From: Pseudomonas sp. ACM7
GTDB taxonomy: Bacteria; Pseudomonadota; Gammaproteobacteria; Pseudomonadales; Pseudomonadaceae
DNA: 64,000 nucleotides
NCBI RefSeq assembly: GCF_004136015.1
Contig: NZ_CP024866.1
Coordinates: 3,414,860-3,478,859, forward strand
Reading direction: 5' to 3'
The translations under genes and the position numbers were made by a program. Of the stretch, positions 44,533 to 55,300 are shown one piece after another. The notes below the pieces were generated by a model. The model was not told where the DNA came from and made no database searches. It saw nothing but the letters and a program-made list of their open reading frames with translations. Within the stretch, counting starts at the first letter, position 1. Each line of letters begins with the position of its first letter.

Positions 44533-46431
44533 TTAGAGGCTCAGCAGTTGCAGACGCTCACGAACCGAAGCTTCGATCCCGGCCTCATCCAGCCCGCACT
44601 CGGCCAGCATTTGCGCAGGCTTGGCGTGCTCGACGTAACTGTCCGGCAAGCCCAGGTGCAGCATCGACTTGAGGATGTTTTCGCGAGCGAGAAATTCGCT
44701 GACTGCGCCACCGGCACCGCCCATGATCGCGTTCTCTTCGATGGTCACCAGCAGCTCGTGGCTGCCGGCGATATCGCGAACCAGTGCTTCATCGAGCGGT
44801 TTGACGAAACGCATGTCGACCACGGTGGCATCCAGCGTCTCGGCGACTTTTAGCGCCTCGGCCAGTTGCACGCCGAACACCAGCAGGGCGACGTTGCTGC
44901 CCTGACGGCGAACCACACCCTTGCCGATTTCGATCGGCTCGAGGTTTTTCTCGATCGTCGCGTTCGGGCCAGTGCCGCGCGGATAACGCACCGCCGCCGG
45001 GCCGTTAAACAGGTGGCCGGTGGTGAGCATTTTGCGCAGTTCGTTTTCGTCGCTCGGGGTCATCACCAGCATGCCGGGGATGCAGCGCAGGAACGACAGG
45101 TCGAAGCTACCCGCGTGAGTCGGGCCGTCCTCGCCCACCAGACCGGCACGGTCGATGGCGAACAGCACGTCGAGGTTTTGCACCGCGACGTCATGAATCA
45201 ATTGGTCGTAGCCACGTTGAAGGAACGTCGAATAAATCGCCACCACCGGTTTCGCGCCTTCGCAGGCCATGCCGGCAGCAAGGGTCACTGCGTGTTGTTC
45301 GGCAATCGCCACATCGAAATAGCGAAGCGGGAAACGCTCGCTGAAGGCCACCAGGTCGGAGCCTTCTTTCATCGCCGGAGTGATCCCGACGAGACGCGGA
45401 TCGGACGCGGCCATGTCACACAGCCATTCACCGAACACGCCGGAATACTTCGGTCCGCCAGCTTTCTTCGGCGCGGCGGCCGGCGCGTCCAGCGGGTCGA
45501 GTTTGGTGATCGCGTGGTAACCGATCGGGTCGACTTCTGCCGGAGCGAAGCCTTTGCCTTTCTTGGTGACGACGTGCAGGAACTGCGGGCCTTTCAGATC
45601 GCGCATGTTGCGCAGAGTGGCGATCAGGGTCGGCAGGTCGTGGCCATCGATCGGGCCGATATAGTTCCAGCCCAGCTCTTCGAACAGCGTGCCGGGAACC
45701 AGCATGCCTTTTGCGTACTCTTCGGTACGACGGGCGATTTCCCAGGCGCCGGGCAGGCGCGACAGGACCTTTTTGCTGCCTTCACGCATGCTCGCGTAAG
45801 TGCGGCTGGAAAGGATCTTCGCCAGATAGTTCGATAGCCCGCCGACGTTGCGCGAGATCGACATGTCGTTGTCGTTGAGGATCACCAGCATGTTGGCGTT
45901 CACTTCCGGCGCATGGTTCAGCGCCTCGAAGGCCATGCCGGCAGTCAATGCGCCGTCGCCGATCACGGCAATGGCCTTGCGATCACTGTTCTGCAGGCGG
46001 GCGGCAATGGCCATGCCCAGCGCTGCGCTGATCGACGTACTGGAGTGGCCGACGCCAAAGGTGTCGTACTCGCTCTCGGAACGACGCGGGAAAGCCGCGA
46101 CGCCGTCCTTTTGGCGCAGGGTGCCCATGCGCTCGCGACGGCCGGTGAGGATTTTGTGCGGATAGGCCTGATGACCCACGTCCCACACCAGCCGGTCGTC
46201 CGGGGTGTCGAAGACGTAATGCAGCGCGATGGTCAGCTCGATGACGCCCAGGCCGGCACCGAAATGCCCGCCGGTCTGACCGACCGTGTAGAGCAATTCC
46301 AGGCGCAACTCATCGGCCAGGGTTTCCAGCTCGGCTTCGCCTAACCGGCGCAGGCCGTCCGGCGTGTTGGCACGGTCGAGCAGGGGCGTGGTCGGGCGCT
46401 TGCGGGGAATCTCATGAAACGTCGTGGGCAT
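44533..46431 (-). CDS. dxs: 1-deoxy-D-xylulose-5-phosphate synthase
   Basis: This is a 632-residue thiamine-diphosphate enzyme that condenses pyruvate with glyceraldehyde 3-phosphate as the first step of the MEP isoprenoid route. [16 protein letters not shown] near residue 160 is the ThDP/Mg site, [16 protein letters not shown] precedes it, and [23 protein letters not shown] lies in the central domain. The C-terminal transketolase domain is complete. It lies 91 nt after ispA on the same strand, so ispA-dxs form a pathway unit together with xseB. Confidence 0.97.
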   Translation of the reverse strand: MPTTFHEIPRKRPTTPLLDRANTPDGLRRLGEAELETLADELRLELLYTVGQTGGHFGAGLGVIELTIALHYVFDTPDDRLVWDVGHQAYPHKILTGRRERMGTLRQKDGVAAFPRRSESEYDTFGVGHSSTSISAALGMAIAARLQNSDRKAIAVIGDGALTAGMAFEALNHAPEVNANMLVILNDNDMSISRNVGGLSNYLAKILSSRTYASMREGSKKVLSRLPGAWEIARRTEEYAKGMLVPGTLFEELGWNYIGPIDGHDLPTLIATLRNMRDLKGPQFLHVVTKKGKGFAPAEVDPIGYHAITKLDPLDAPAAAPKKAGGPKYSGVFGEWLCDMAASDPRLVGITPAMKEGSDLVAFSERFPLRYFDVAIAEQHAVTLAAGMACEGAKPVVAIYSTFLQRGYDQLIHDVAVQNLDVLFAIDRAGLVGEDGPTHAGSFDLSFLRCIPGMLVMTPSDENELRKMLTTGHLFNGPAAVRYPRGTGPNATIEKNLEPIEIGKGVVRRQGSNVALLVFGVQLAEALKVAETLDATVVDMRFVKPLDEALVRDIAGSHELLVTIEENAIMGGAGGAVSEFLARENILKSMLHLGLPDSYVEHAKPAQMLAECGLDEAGIEASVRERLQLLSL

Positions 46432-46522
46432 CAGGCGAATCGTTATAGGTATAAAAGATGCGGCAGTTTACCTGATGCATCGCCCCCTGCCCACGCGTAG
46501 GTCTTTTTTGGCGGATACGCCG

Positions 46523-47410
46523 TCAGCTGCGCCGATCGACGATATAACGGGCCAGATCGCGCAACGGCTCGGCTGCCGCGTCAAACGGTCGCAGCGCATG
46601 CAGGGCCTGATCGCGCAGCTCCAGGGCGTAGGCCTTGGCTGCATCGAGTCCGAGCAGGGCCGGATAGGTCGGCTTGTCGCGTGCGATGTCGGCCCCTTGG
46701 CGTTTACCGAGGGTTTCGGTATCGCTTTCGACGTCGAGAATGTCGTCCTGCACCTGGAACGCCAGGCCGATGGCCTGTGCATAAGTCTGCAAGGACTTGA
46801 GTTCGTCTTTCTCGGCACGGCCACTGGCCAGGGCGCCGAGTTTGACGCTGACCTCGATCAGCGCGCCGGTCTTGTGCCGGTGCATGTATTCCAGGGCTTT
46901 TTGATCGAGTTTCAGACCGACCGAACCAAGGTCGATGGCCTGACCTCCGACCATGCCGGCCGGGCCTGCGGCCAATGCGAGAGCACTGACCATTTGCAGG
47001 CGGATTTCAGCGTCCGAGGTGCTCAGGCGAGGGTCGAGCAGGGCGCTGAAGGCCAGACTCTGCAAACCGTCACCGGCCAGAATCGCGCAGGCTTCATCGA
47101 ATTTTTTGTGAGTGGTCGGCTGGCCGCGACGCAGATCGTCGTCGTCCATCGCCGGCAAATCGTCATGCACCAGGGAATAAGCGTGAATCAGCTCCACCGC
47201 GCAAGCGGCACCGTTGGCCTGCTCAGCCTTGCCACCCAGCGCTTCGCACGCGGCGTAGGCCAGCAGCGGGCGGACCCGTTTGCCGCCATTCATCACGCTG
47301 TAGCGCATGGCCTCGTACAGACGCGCGAGCTCAGGGCTCGGTGCGTTGAACAGGGTTTCCAGTGCAGCGTTGACGCGGGCCTGGCTGGTCGCCGAATACG
47401 CTGCAATCAT
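46523..47410 (-). CDS. ispA: Farnesyl diphosphate synthase (IspA)
   Basis: This is a 295-residue short-type prenyl transferase that builds farnesyl diphosphate. The first Asp-rich motif is [15 protein letters not shown] near residue 83 and the second is [13 protein letters not shown] near residue 220. [19 protein letters not shown] and [13 protein letters not shown] are further family marks. Its ATG overlaps the stop of xseB by 4 nt. Confidence 0.97.
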   Translation of the reverse strand: MIAAYSATSQARVNAALETLFNAPSPELARLYEAMRYSVMNGGKRVRPLLAYAACEALGGKAEQANGAACAVELIHAYSLVHDDLPAMDDDDLRRGQPTTHKKFDEACAILAGDGLQSLAFSALLDPRLSTSDAEIRLQMVSALALAAGPAGMVGGQAIDLGSVGLKLDQKALEYMHRHKTGALIEVSVKLGALASGRAEKDELKSLQTYAQAIGLAFQVQDDILDVESDTETLGKRQGADIARDKPTYPALLGLDAAKAYALELRDQALHALRPFDAAAEPLRDLARYIVDRRS

Positions 47411-47649
47411 TCTGGTTGATCCGCTTCGAAGGGTTCCTCGGCCAGCTCGCCATCACGCTCGAGCAGCACCTGAACCTTTTGCTCGGCCTGGGCCAGCGCC
47501 GCCTGGCAATCGCGGGTCAGACCGATGCCCTGCTCGAAAGCCGTCAGCGAGTCTTCCAGCGACAATTCGCCGTTCTCCAGACGCTCCACCAGCGTTTGCA
47601 GGTCAGCGAGAGATTGTTCGAAATCCAGTGCAGCTTTTTTGCGGGCCAT
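47407..47649 (-). CDS. xseB: Exodeoxyribonuclease VII small subunit
   Basis: This is an 80-residue small subunit of exonuclease VII, which binds Xse[36 protein letters not shown] is the conserved helical core, followed by an acidic tail. It is the first gene of the xseB-ispA-dxs group. The large-subunit gene is not in the window. Confidence 0.95.
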   Translation of the reverse strand: MARKKAALDFEQSLADLQTLVERLENGELSLEDSLTAFEQGIGLTRDCQAALAQAEQKVQVLLERDGELAEEPFEADQPE

Positions 47650-47758
47650 GGCGGCTATTTCCGGTTGACGTTAAACCGGCGCGACACTAGCAGACATGGG
47701 GGGTATGGGCAAATGAGCAGCCCGTAAAAGCCCTGCTGCGACGTCGGAAAAACCGGAC

Positions 47759-48904
47759 TCAGGATGCTGCGTCATCGGGATAACTGATCCGGTACCGAGT
47801 ACTGCGCCCTCCGCCGGGCAGGCGTTCCAGGCAGCCCTTCTCCAGCAGTTCGGCCAGATGACGGGTCGCGGTGGCTTTCGAAACCTTGGCGACTGCCTGG
47901 TATTGAGCCGCGCTGATGCCCGCCTCGAAACCTCGTTCCCCACCATCAAGCAGGCGATTCAGTACCTTTATCTGGTCAACCGACAGCGATGACATCCTGT
48001 GCGCCTGCCAGAAACGCGCCTTGCCCAGCACGCTTTCGATCCGGGCCATGGCTTGCTGCAAGCTGCGCAGCAGGGTTTGCAGAAACCATTCCAGCCACTC
48101 GGTGATATCCAGCGTGGCTTTCTGGCAGGTTTCGAGCACTCGATAATAGCCGGACCGGTCTTCGAGAATGCTCGCCGACATGGCATAGAAACGGATGGCT
48201 TGATCTTCACCCTGAGCCAATGCCAGATCGGTGATCGTGCGCGTCAGGCGCCCGTTGCCATCGTCGAAAGGGTGCAGGGTGACGAACCAGAAGTGCGCGA
48301 TGCCGGCCCGCAGCAATGGATCGAGTCCCGCCTGATTTCGGCTGGCGGTAAACCAGGTGAGGAAAGTGTCGAGCTGTCGCTCAAGGCCCTGACGAGGCGG
48401 GGCTTCGAAGTGAACGATTGGCCTGTCGAGGCGGCCGGACACCACTTGCATCGGATCATCGCCGCGTAGCGCACCGACGCGGATCGGCCGGGCAGCGAGA
48501 TCGGTCTCTTGCTCGGGAAACAGCCATTCGTGCCAATCCAGTAATCGCTCCAGCGTCAGCGGTTCAGCGAAATGCTGAGTGGCGTCGAGCATCAATTGCG
48601 CCAGCCCTTCACTGCGCTGGCTGACATTGTTGCCATCGACCAGCTCCATCCCCAACCGCCGCGCCAATGACGAGCGAACCGAGCCGACATTCAGCTGCTC
48701 ACCCTCAATGGCGGATGAGGTCACGATGTTCTGCAACAGTGCATCCAGTTCGCTCTGAGCACTCAGCGAACTGCCCACTGAGCTGGCCATGCCCATCAAC
48801 CGACCTTGGGCCTGCACGCACTCGCGCAATAGCGGCGTCAGGCGCTCTGCTTGCCAGTTGAAATTGGGCCAATCGGGCTGCTGCCAGATCCAGTCAGGTG
48901 CCAT
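47759..48904 (-). CDS. Fic family protein with N-terminal DUF4172 and C-terminal winged helix
   Basis: This is a 381-residue Fic protein. Fic enzymes transfer AMP or related groups to hydroxyl side chains. The inhibitory motif SSAIEG (Ser 63 to Gly 68) precedes the core, as in class II Fic proteins that block their own ATP site. The catalytic HPFDDGNGR spans residues 211-219. The C-terminal 70 residues form a winged helix (AAQYQAVAKVSKATATRHLAELLEKG). The ATG at 48904 gives the family start, and the frame open to 48991 runs through two operator-like palindromes. The DNA-binding domain and the palindromes together suggest autoregulation. It is not clearly a toxin, since no separate antitoxin gene is present. 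Confidence 0.9.
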   Translation of the reverse strand: MAPDWIWQQPDWPNFNWQAERLTPLLRECVQAQGRLMGMASSVGSSLSAQSELDALLQNIVTSSAIEGEQLNVGSVRSSLARRLGMELVDGNNVSQRSEGLAQLMLDATQHFAEPLTLERLLDWHEWLFPEQETDLAARPIRVGALRGDDPMQVVSGRLDRPIVHFEAPPRQGLERQLDTFLTWFTASRNQAGLDPLLRAGIAHFWFVTLHPFDDGNGRLTRTITDLALAQGEDQAIRFYAMSASILEDRSGYYRVLETCQKATLDITEWLEWFLQTLLRSLQQAMARIESVLGKARFWQAHRMSSLSVDQIKVLNRLLDGGERGFEAGISAAQYQAVAKVSKATATRHLAELLEKGCLERLPGGGRSTRYRISYPDDAAS

Positions 48905-48927
48905 GAACTCAGTGCTCTTGGAGAGGG

Positions 48928-48992
48928 TGAGCCGAATAAAAACGTTATTCGGCTCATATGGTGAGCCGAATATGACGCCTATTCGGCTCACC
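48928..48992. promoter_or_regulatory. Two perfect palindromes upstream of the Fic gene (candidate autoregulatory operator)
   Basis: TGAGCCGAATAA and its exact complement lie 5 bp apart (48928-48956), and GGTGAGCCGAATA and its exact complement lie 7 bp apart (48960-48992). The four GAGCCGAATA half-sites occupy 65 bp, starting 24 nt upstream of the Fic start. This regularity is typical of an operator for two dimers. Confidence 0.8.
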
Positions 48993-49038
48993 GTCCACCT
49001 GCCAGCGTGAATCCCCCCGCAAATATAGAGGTATCCGA

Positions 49039-49131
49039 TTGTTAAAAAACCGCCGAATGGCTAATCTTCGCGCCTTCTACGACCCGATAGTCATGGGTCT
49101 TTTTGACGAAACGCAGTTTTTGGATCTGTAA
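49039..49131 (+). CDS. Possible 30-residue small ORF before the mag operon
   Basis: A TTG at 49039 follows AGAGG with seven-nt spacing. It opens a frame that reads through an internal ATG at 49057 to TAA at 49129-49131. The peptide includes NLRAFYDPIVMGLFDETQ. The stop lies 51 nt before magA. Within it, GACCC and GGGTC with a following T run (49081-49104) could form a weak hairpin. It may be a leader peptide, a remnant of a longer gene, or chance; no match is recognised. Confidence 0.35.
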   Translation: MLKNRRMANLRAFYDPIVMGLFDETQFLDL

Positions 49132-49182
49132 CGCGCCGAGGATCGGGCGCAAGGTTTCGTTATGCATGGCAGGAGGCGTCAC

Positions 49183-49974
49183 ATGCGTTCATTTCTTCTA
49201 TTGCTGATGGGGCTCGTCTGCGCGACCGCGGCGTTGGCCGAGCCTTCGGCTGAGGTGTCGGAACCGCTGGGTGGCTGGCGTTATTCCGGCCTGCTGGACC
49301 GCAGTGAAAATCCTCAAGTCGCCTATCCCACGCCACCGATCGATCGCGGTGTGCAGCGCAATCGCACCATGATCCAGGGCCAGCTCAAGGCCATCGGCAC
49401 TCAGCGAGGGCCGCACACCCTGGCCGTCAACGGCAATCCTCTGAATCTGTACACCGACGACCAAGGGCGTTTCGCCCGGCCGTATGCGTTCGGCGCCGGC
49501 TCCAACAGCGTCGAAGTGCGCAGCTCCGAAGGCCAATCGCTGAAGCGCGTTCAATTCTATGAAGCCAACAACCTGCGCACTCCGGCGCGGATTCGCGTGG
49601 TGTTGGGCTGGGATGACCCGAAAGCCGAACTCGATCTGCACATCATTACCCCCGACGGCCAGCATGCGTTCTGGGCTCGCCCGGCGATGAGCAACGGCGG
49701 CGGCCTGGACCCGGACGGCGTCGATGGCCCCGGCCCGGAAATGTTCACCATGACCGCGCCGATGCATGGCACCTATCTGGTTTACGTGAACTATTGGGGC
49801 AACTTCGGCAGTGGCGGCTATAACTTCGATGAGACCAGCAACCAGAACGAGGTGATCACCTCGCAGATCAACCTGGTGCTCAACGAAAACACCGTCGACG
49901 AAAAACGCGAGACCTTCATCGTGCCCCTGCGGGCCATCGGTGACCTGCTGCTGGTCAAGACTTTCAACTATTAA
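49183..49974 (+). CDS. magA: DUF2135 protein, first gene of the mag operon (MagA)
   Basis: This is a 263-residue exported protein with the signal peptide MRSFLLLLMGLVCATAALA. The DUF2135 domain occupies the C-terminal half (RIRVVLGWDDPKAELDLHIITPDGQ, then MTAPMHGTYLVYVNYWGNFGSGG), a beta-sandwich like E. coli YfaP. GGWRYSGLLDRSENPQVAYPT follows the signal. The ATG at 49183 has AGGAGG upstream. It leads the six-gene operon around the macroglobulin MagD, known in P. aeruginosa as magA-F. The role of DUF2135 is unknown; it may bind MagD or the cell wall. Confidence 0.85.
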   Translation: MRSFLLLLMGLVCATAALAEPSAEVSEPLGGWRYSGLLDRSENPQVAYPTPPIDRGVQRNRTMIQGQLKAIGTQRGPHTLAVNGNPLNLYTDDQGRFARPYAFGAGSNSVEVRSSEGQSLKRVQFYEANNLRTPARIRVVLGWDDPKAELDLHIITPDGQHAFWARPAMSNGGGLDPDGVDGPGPEMFTMTAPMHGTYLVYVNYWGNFGSGGYNFDETSNQNEVITSQINLVLNENTVDEKRETFIVPLRAIGDLLLVKTFNY

Positions 49975-50011
49975 GCATCCCGCTCCACGGATGACATCGG
50001 GTTTTGTGAAC

Positions 50012-51724
50012 ATGAGCGATAACACTGTTTCTCCGGCCGCCGAAACGCCAGCAGCCAAAACTCCTCGCCGCTGGCCGGTGCTGCTGGTCGGGCTGCTTCT
50101 GGTGGCTGGCGTGGCGGGCGGTTTGGGCTGGTTCATGCACAAACCCAAGGCGCCCCCAGCGGCGTTGGCCAGCGACAAACTGGGCATGAGCCGGCCGGAC
50201 GGTCTGCTCGAAACCCACTCCTTGAGCCAGTTGCCCAAGGATTTGCTGGCGGTGCCGTTCCTCAAGGAAACCCTGACCGAAGATTTCGTCTTCTATTACG
50301 AAGCGCACGCCGATCGCCTCGGCTTGATCGGCAGTCTGCGGCGGATCATTTACGAACATGACCTGAAATTGCAGGACAGCCTGATCGAGCAGCTCTTCGA
50401 TCAACCGGCGGACGTGGCGCTGTGGCGTGGAGCGGATGGTCGCCTGAAAGACTTTTTGTTGGTGATGGATCGCGGTGGTCTGGCCAAGGTGCTGGAGCCG
50501 CTGGCGAAAGTGGCGCTGGATGATTCGCAGCTGAGCAAAATCGGCGATGTGAAAGTCGGCGCCGACGATGTGGCGCTTTATCAACTGAGCTACAACGCCA
50601 GCAAAGCGCTGGTGTTCGCCTCCCATGGCGACAAACTGGTGGTGCTGTCCAACCCGACCAAACTCTACGATCCGGAAGGCGGCTCATCGGAAGAGCCAGG
50701 CAGTGTTTCGACCAAGGCCATCGCCGCCTTGCTTAACGGCGACAAACTGTTCCCCGAAGCCTTCGGCCTGCAACCGCGCACGCCTGAGGTGAAACAACGC
50801 CTGTCGGTCAATTCCAGCGTTCTGGCCATGGGTTATCAGCGCTTCATCCCGAACTTCGCCGGGCTGCGTTTCGACATGGACGACAAGGGCTGGCACAGCT
50901 TCCTCGCCATGGATGAACTGGACAACCAGCCGGACTTCGATTTCAAGCCGATCTGGCAAGCCATGCCGATGGGCGCCAGTGCCTGTGTCGCCTTGCCGCT
51001 CGCTGCCGAACAACAGAAACCGCTGCTGGTGAAACTCGGCGCCGAAGAGTCTGTGGCCCAGGCCCTGACCGATCACATGGCTGGTGCCGCCGGCCTCTGC
51101 TGGTACGCCGATTCGCGGTTGTACACGCCGCTGTTAGTGGCCAGCCTGAACGATGACGACAGCGCCAAACTCGACGGCGACCTGGGCAACCTGTTCGGGT
51201 CGATGGTCGGTGCCTACGAAGGCAACGTCGAAGAACACGCGTTCCCGGTCGTGGAAAAACAGGAAGGCCAATCCCATCAGTGGCAGCGTCAGGTCAGCTC
51301 CAACTTTGGTCCTTACAAAGCCAAGGATGCCGAGAACCCGGACGCGATCACCGGCAAGGCGTTCATGAAAGTCAGCCTGGCGCGCCACGGTTCGACGCTG
51401 CTGTTCTCCCTCGACGACAAGCTGGTGGACAAGGCCCTCGGTGCTCTCGACAAACGCTTCCCGCCGATGGCCGACGTGGTACCAAAAGACTTGTTGATGC
51501 CGGTCTACTTCGGCCCGGATTCCATGGCGCAACTGATGCAGCAGGAAACCCTCGACAGCCTGCCGCAAGACATGGAGCCGGTGTTCTACAACGCCGCGCA
51601 AACCTACCTGATCCCGAAACTGCGCAAACTCGGCGGTTACGGCAAGTACGCCCTGACCTTGCCCGAAGGCAGCGAACCCGACGGCCACTGGCAATGGCTG
51701 CCGCTGGAATGGAAAGCCCTGTGA
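50012..51724 (+). CDS. magB: DUF2138 membrane-anchored protein (MagB)
   Basis: This is a 570-residue protein with a short cytoplasmic tail, one membrane helix ([21 protein letters not shown], residues 22-42) and a large periplasmic DUF2138 domain, like E. coli Yfa[25 protein letters not shown] begins the domain, and the whole is rich in paired beta segments. No catalytic motif is apparent. The ATG at 50012 gives a typical polar N-terminus; an in-frame ATG at 49991 is possible. It overlaps magC by 4 nt. It probably anchors or supports MagD at the inner membrane. Confidence 0.83.
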   Translation: MSDNTVSPAAETPAAKTPRRWPVLLVGLLLVAGVAGGLGWFMHKPKAPPAALASDKLGMSRPDGLLETHSLSQLPKDLLAVPFLKETLTEDFVFYYEAHADRLGLIGSLRRIIYEHDLKLQDSLIEQLFDQPADVALWRGADGRLKDFLLVMDRGGLAKVLEPLAKVALDDSQLSKIGDVKVGADDVALYQLSYNASKALVFASHGDKLVVLSNPTKLYDPEGGSSEEPGSVSTKAIAALLNGDKLFPEAFGLQPRTPEVKQRLSVNSSVLAMGYQRFIPNFAGLRFDMDDKGWHSFLAMDELDNQPDFDFKPIWQAMPMGASACVALPLAAEQQKPLLVKLGAEESVAQALTDHMAGAAGLCWYADSRLYTPLLVASLNDDDSAKLDGDLGNLFGSMVGAYEGNVEEHAFPVVEKQEGQSHQWQRQVSSNFGPYKAKDAENPDAITGKAFMKVSLARHGSTLLFSLDDKLVDKALGALDKRFPPMADVVPKDLLMPVYFGPDSMAQLMQQETLDSLPQDMEPVFYNAAQTYLIPKLRKLGGYGKYALTLPEGSEPDGHWQWLPLEWKAL

Positions 51725-52359
51725 CAGCACTCATCCGAGGCCTCGGCCTGCTGGCGTTGCTGCTGGGGACCCGGGCATTTGCCACTGAGGCGCCGCCGCT
51801 GGACGTGCAGCAATCCCAGGTATTCCGTGCCTGGTTCGTGCGCATCGCCCAGGAACAACTGACCCAAGGCCCGAGCCCGCGCTGGTATCAGCAGGACTGC
51901 GCGGGCCTGGTACGTTTCGCCGCCAACGAAGCGCTGAAAGTTCATGACGACAAATGGCTGCGCAGCAATGGCCTGTCCAACCGTTATCTGCCGCCAGAGC
52001 TGCAACTGAGCGAGGCCCAACGCGGCCTCGCCCAGCAATGGCAGCAGGGCGGCGGCAAGGTCGGGCCGTACGTCAACGCGATCAAACTGATTCAGTTCAA
52101 CAGCCATTTGGTCGGCCGCGATCTGGCGCAAGCCCGGCCCGGCGACCTGATGTTTTTCGATCAGGGCGACGACCAGCACCTGATGATCTGGATGGGCCGC
52201 TACATCGCCTATCACACCGGCACCACCACCCCGACTGACAACGGCATGCGCTCCGCAAGCCTGCAGCAACTCATGACATGGAAGGACACCCGATGGATAC
52301 CCGACGCAGCCAACCCCAACTTCATCGGCGTCTATCGACTGAACTTTCTCTCCCAATGA
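51721..52359 (+). CDS. magC: DUF1175 protein with NlpC/P60-like features (MagC)
   Basis: This is a 212-residue exported protein, like E. coli YfaT, with a signal peptide ending near residue 21. [16 protein letters not shown] with Cys 60 resembles the NlpC/P60 motif DCSGLV, and [21 protein letters not shown] with His 153 resembles the PGDLxFF-SHVGIY motif of the same peptidases. NlpC/P60 enzymes cut peptide links in peptidoglycan. The start is GTG at 51721, overlapping the magB stop, and the stop overlaps magD (ATGA). The catalytic reading is inference from motifs. Confidence 0.82.
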   Translation: MTALIRGLGLLALLLGTRAFATEAPPLDVQQSQVFRAWFVRIAQEQLTQGPSPRWYQQDCAGLVRFAANEALKVHDDKWLRSNGLSNRYLPPELQLSEAQRGLAQQWQQGGGKVGPYVNAIKLIQFNSHLVGRDLAQARPGDLMFFDQGDDQHLMIWMGRYIAYHTGTTTPTDNGMRSASLQQLMTWKDTRWIPDAANPNFIGVYRLNFLSQ

Positions 52360-55300
52360 TCGGTGCCCGCATGTTGCGTTTTCTGCCTCTGCTGTTGGTC
52401 TTTGTGCTGCCTTTTTCGGCGGTCAATGCCGAAGACACCGTCGAGCCGAGTGGCTACACGCCGGTGGCCGGTGAAAGCTTTTTCCTGCTGGCCGACAGCA
52501 GTTTTGCCAGCGACGAACAGGCGATGGTTCGCCTCGAAGCGCCGGGTCGCGATTATCGTCGGTTCCGCATGGAGCCTTACGGCGGCGCCGACATTCGCGT
52601 GTACCGCATCGACAAGCCGCTGGATTTCCTCAAGCGCCAGAAGAACCTGCACCGCGTGGTCAGCGACGGCCAGTTCAAGGGTGAAGGCCTGTCGAACACC
52701 CTCGCGTACTTGTGGGACAACTGGTACCGCAAATCCCGTCGGGTGATGCAGCGGGCGTTCTCCTACGAATCGCGTAAACAAGTCACCGAGGAAGTGCCAG
52801 AGCTGAAGATGGGCACCGCGATGGCCGCGCCAACGCCCTATGACGCTCAACCTCAATTCGCGCTGATTCCGGGCTTGCCGGTGGTCAGTCAATTCCGTTA
52901 TCCGCTGTGGCAAGCCAAACCGATCCAGCCGCCCGAGGGCGTGAACCTCGCCGGTTCTTCCAGCGAATTCGTCAGCGTTGCGCCGGGTAACGTTTACATC
53001 CCGTTGGGCAACCTGAAGCCGGGTCTGTACCTGGTCGAAGCACTGATTGGGAAATACCGTGCGACCACCATGGTCTTCGTTTCCAACACCGTGGCCGTGA
53101 GCAAGATTGCCGGTGATGAATTGCTGGTATGGGCGGCGCGCAAACACGAAGGCAGTTCGGTGCCGAAGGTCAACGTGCTGTGGACTGATGGCCTGGGCGT
53201 GATGAGCAGCGGCGCCACCGATGCCGATGGTTTGCTGCGTCTGAAACACGTCAGCCCGGAGCGTTCGTTCGTGATTGGCGAGGACGAAGAGGGCGGGGTG
53301 TTTGTCTCCGAGAACTTCTATTACGACAGCGAAATCTACGACACCAAACTCTATGCCTTCACCGACCGGCCGCTGTACCGGCCGGGGGATTGGGTGTCGC
53401 TGAAGATCGTCGGGCGCGAGTTCAAGAACGCCCGCGACTCTGTGCTGCCGACCGCTGCCGACGTCAACGTGACCGTGCTCGATGCCACCGGCACGGCGCT
53501 GCAATCGTTGGCGCTGAAACTCGATTCCAAGTCGGGCACCCAAGGTCGTTTCCAGTTACCGGACAACGCGGTGGCGGGTGGTTATGAACTGCGTTTCAGC
53601 TACAAGGATCAGGCCTACAGCAGCGCTTTCCGTGTCGCCGAATACATCAAGCCGCACTTTGAGATCTCGCTGAACCTGGCCAAACAGGATTACCGCACCG
53701 GCGAACCGGTGAAGGGCAGCCTCGTCCTGCTGTACCCGGACGGTAAACCGGTGGCCGACGCCAAGTTGACCCTGAGCCTGCGGGCCCAACAACTATCGAT
53801 GGTCGACAACGAGCTGCAATACCTCGGGCAATTCCCGGTGGAGCTGACCAGCACCGAACTGACCACCGACTCCAAGGGCAACGCGACGCTGGATCTACCG
53901 GCTACCGAGAAGCCGAGCCGTTACATGCTCACCGTGTTTGCCAGCGACGGCGCGGCGTATCGGGTCAAGACCACCAAGGAAATCCTCATCGACCGCGGCG
54001 CGGCGAGTTTCAGCCTGCGCGCGCCTCAGCGTTTTAGCGCGGTGGGCGACAAGGTTGCGTTCAGTTATTTGAATGAAGGCGGCAGCGAGCAGAGCAAATC
54101 GGTTACGCCGAGCAGTTATAGCTGGGTGCGCCTGGAAGACCAGACGGTTGGCGAAGGCAAACTCGCCGCGAAAGACAAAGGCTTCACCTTGGCCTTCGAC
54201 CGTCCGGGCACTTACAACCTGACGTTGAAGGATGACCATGGCCGCGTCGTCGGCGCCACCGGTCATTCGGTCACGGGCGAAGGTGTCAAAGCCGTGCCGG
54301 GCACCGTGGAAATCGTCCTCGACAAACCCGAGTACAAGGCTGGCGACGAAGCCCTGGCTTTGATCACGTTCCCTGAGCCGATCAGCGATGCGCTGCTGTC
54401 GCTCGAGCGCGACAAGGTCGAGGCCACAGCGCTGCTGTCCAAGGGCGGCGACTGGCTGAAGATGGAAAAACTCAGCGAGACCCAGTACCGCGCGCGGATC
54501 CCGGTGAAGGACAATTTCGCACCGAACCTGACGTTCTCCGTGCTCTACACCAAGGGCGGTCAGTACAGCTTCCAGAACGCCGGCATCAAGGTGATCGCGC
54601 CGCAGATTGACGTGGCCATCGTCACCGATAAAGAGGCGTATCAGCCGGGCGATACCGTGTCGGTGGACTTGACCACGCAGTTCGCTGGCAAGCCTATTCC
54701 AGCGCACCTGACGGTCAGCGTGGTGGACGAAATGGTCTACGCGTTGCAACCGGAAGTTGCGCCGACCATCGACCAGTTTTTCTACCACCCGCGCCGCAAC
54801 AACGTGCGCACCAGCGCCAGTCTGTCGTTCATCAGCTACGACGTGGCATTGCCGGGGAGCCCTGGCGCGCCAGGCAAAGCCAATCGCAGCGAGCGAGGCG
54901 TGAAAGTGCTGGAGCGGCCGCGTCGTGAAGACGTCGACACTGCCGCGTGGCAGCCGGAATTGATCACCGACGCCAACGGCAAAACCCGTTTCACCTTCAA
55001 GATGCCGGACTCGCTGACCCGCTGGCGCATCACCGCCCGGGCCATCGCCGATGACGGTCAGGTCGGGCAGAAAAAGCAATTCGTACGCTCGGAAAAACCG
55101 CTGTACCTGAAGTGGAGCGGACCCACCAAGTTCCGCGCTGGCGACAAACCGGATCTCGGTGTGTTTGCTTTCAGCCAAGCGGAAAAACCGGCCAAGGCTG
55201 AGTTGGTGATTCATTTCGGCGGTACCGAACAACGCGTCCCCGTGACGCTGAATAACGGCATCAACTACATCGCGCTGCCAGCGTTCGCGTTGGCCAGTGG

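Noticed and set aside
47759..48904. Classical Fic toxin-antitoxin pair
   Set aside because: The inhibitory motif lies inside the Fic protein itself and no small antitoxin gene is adjacent.
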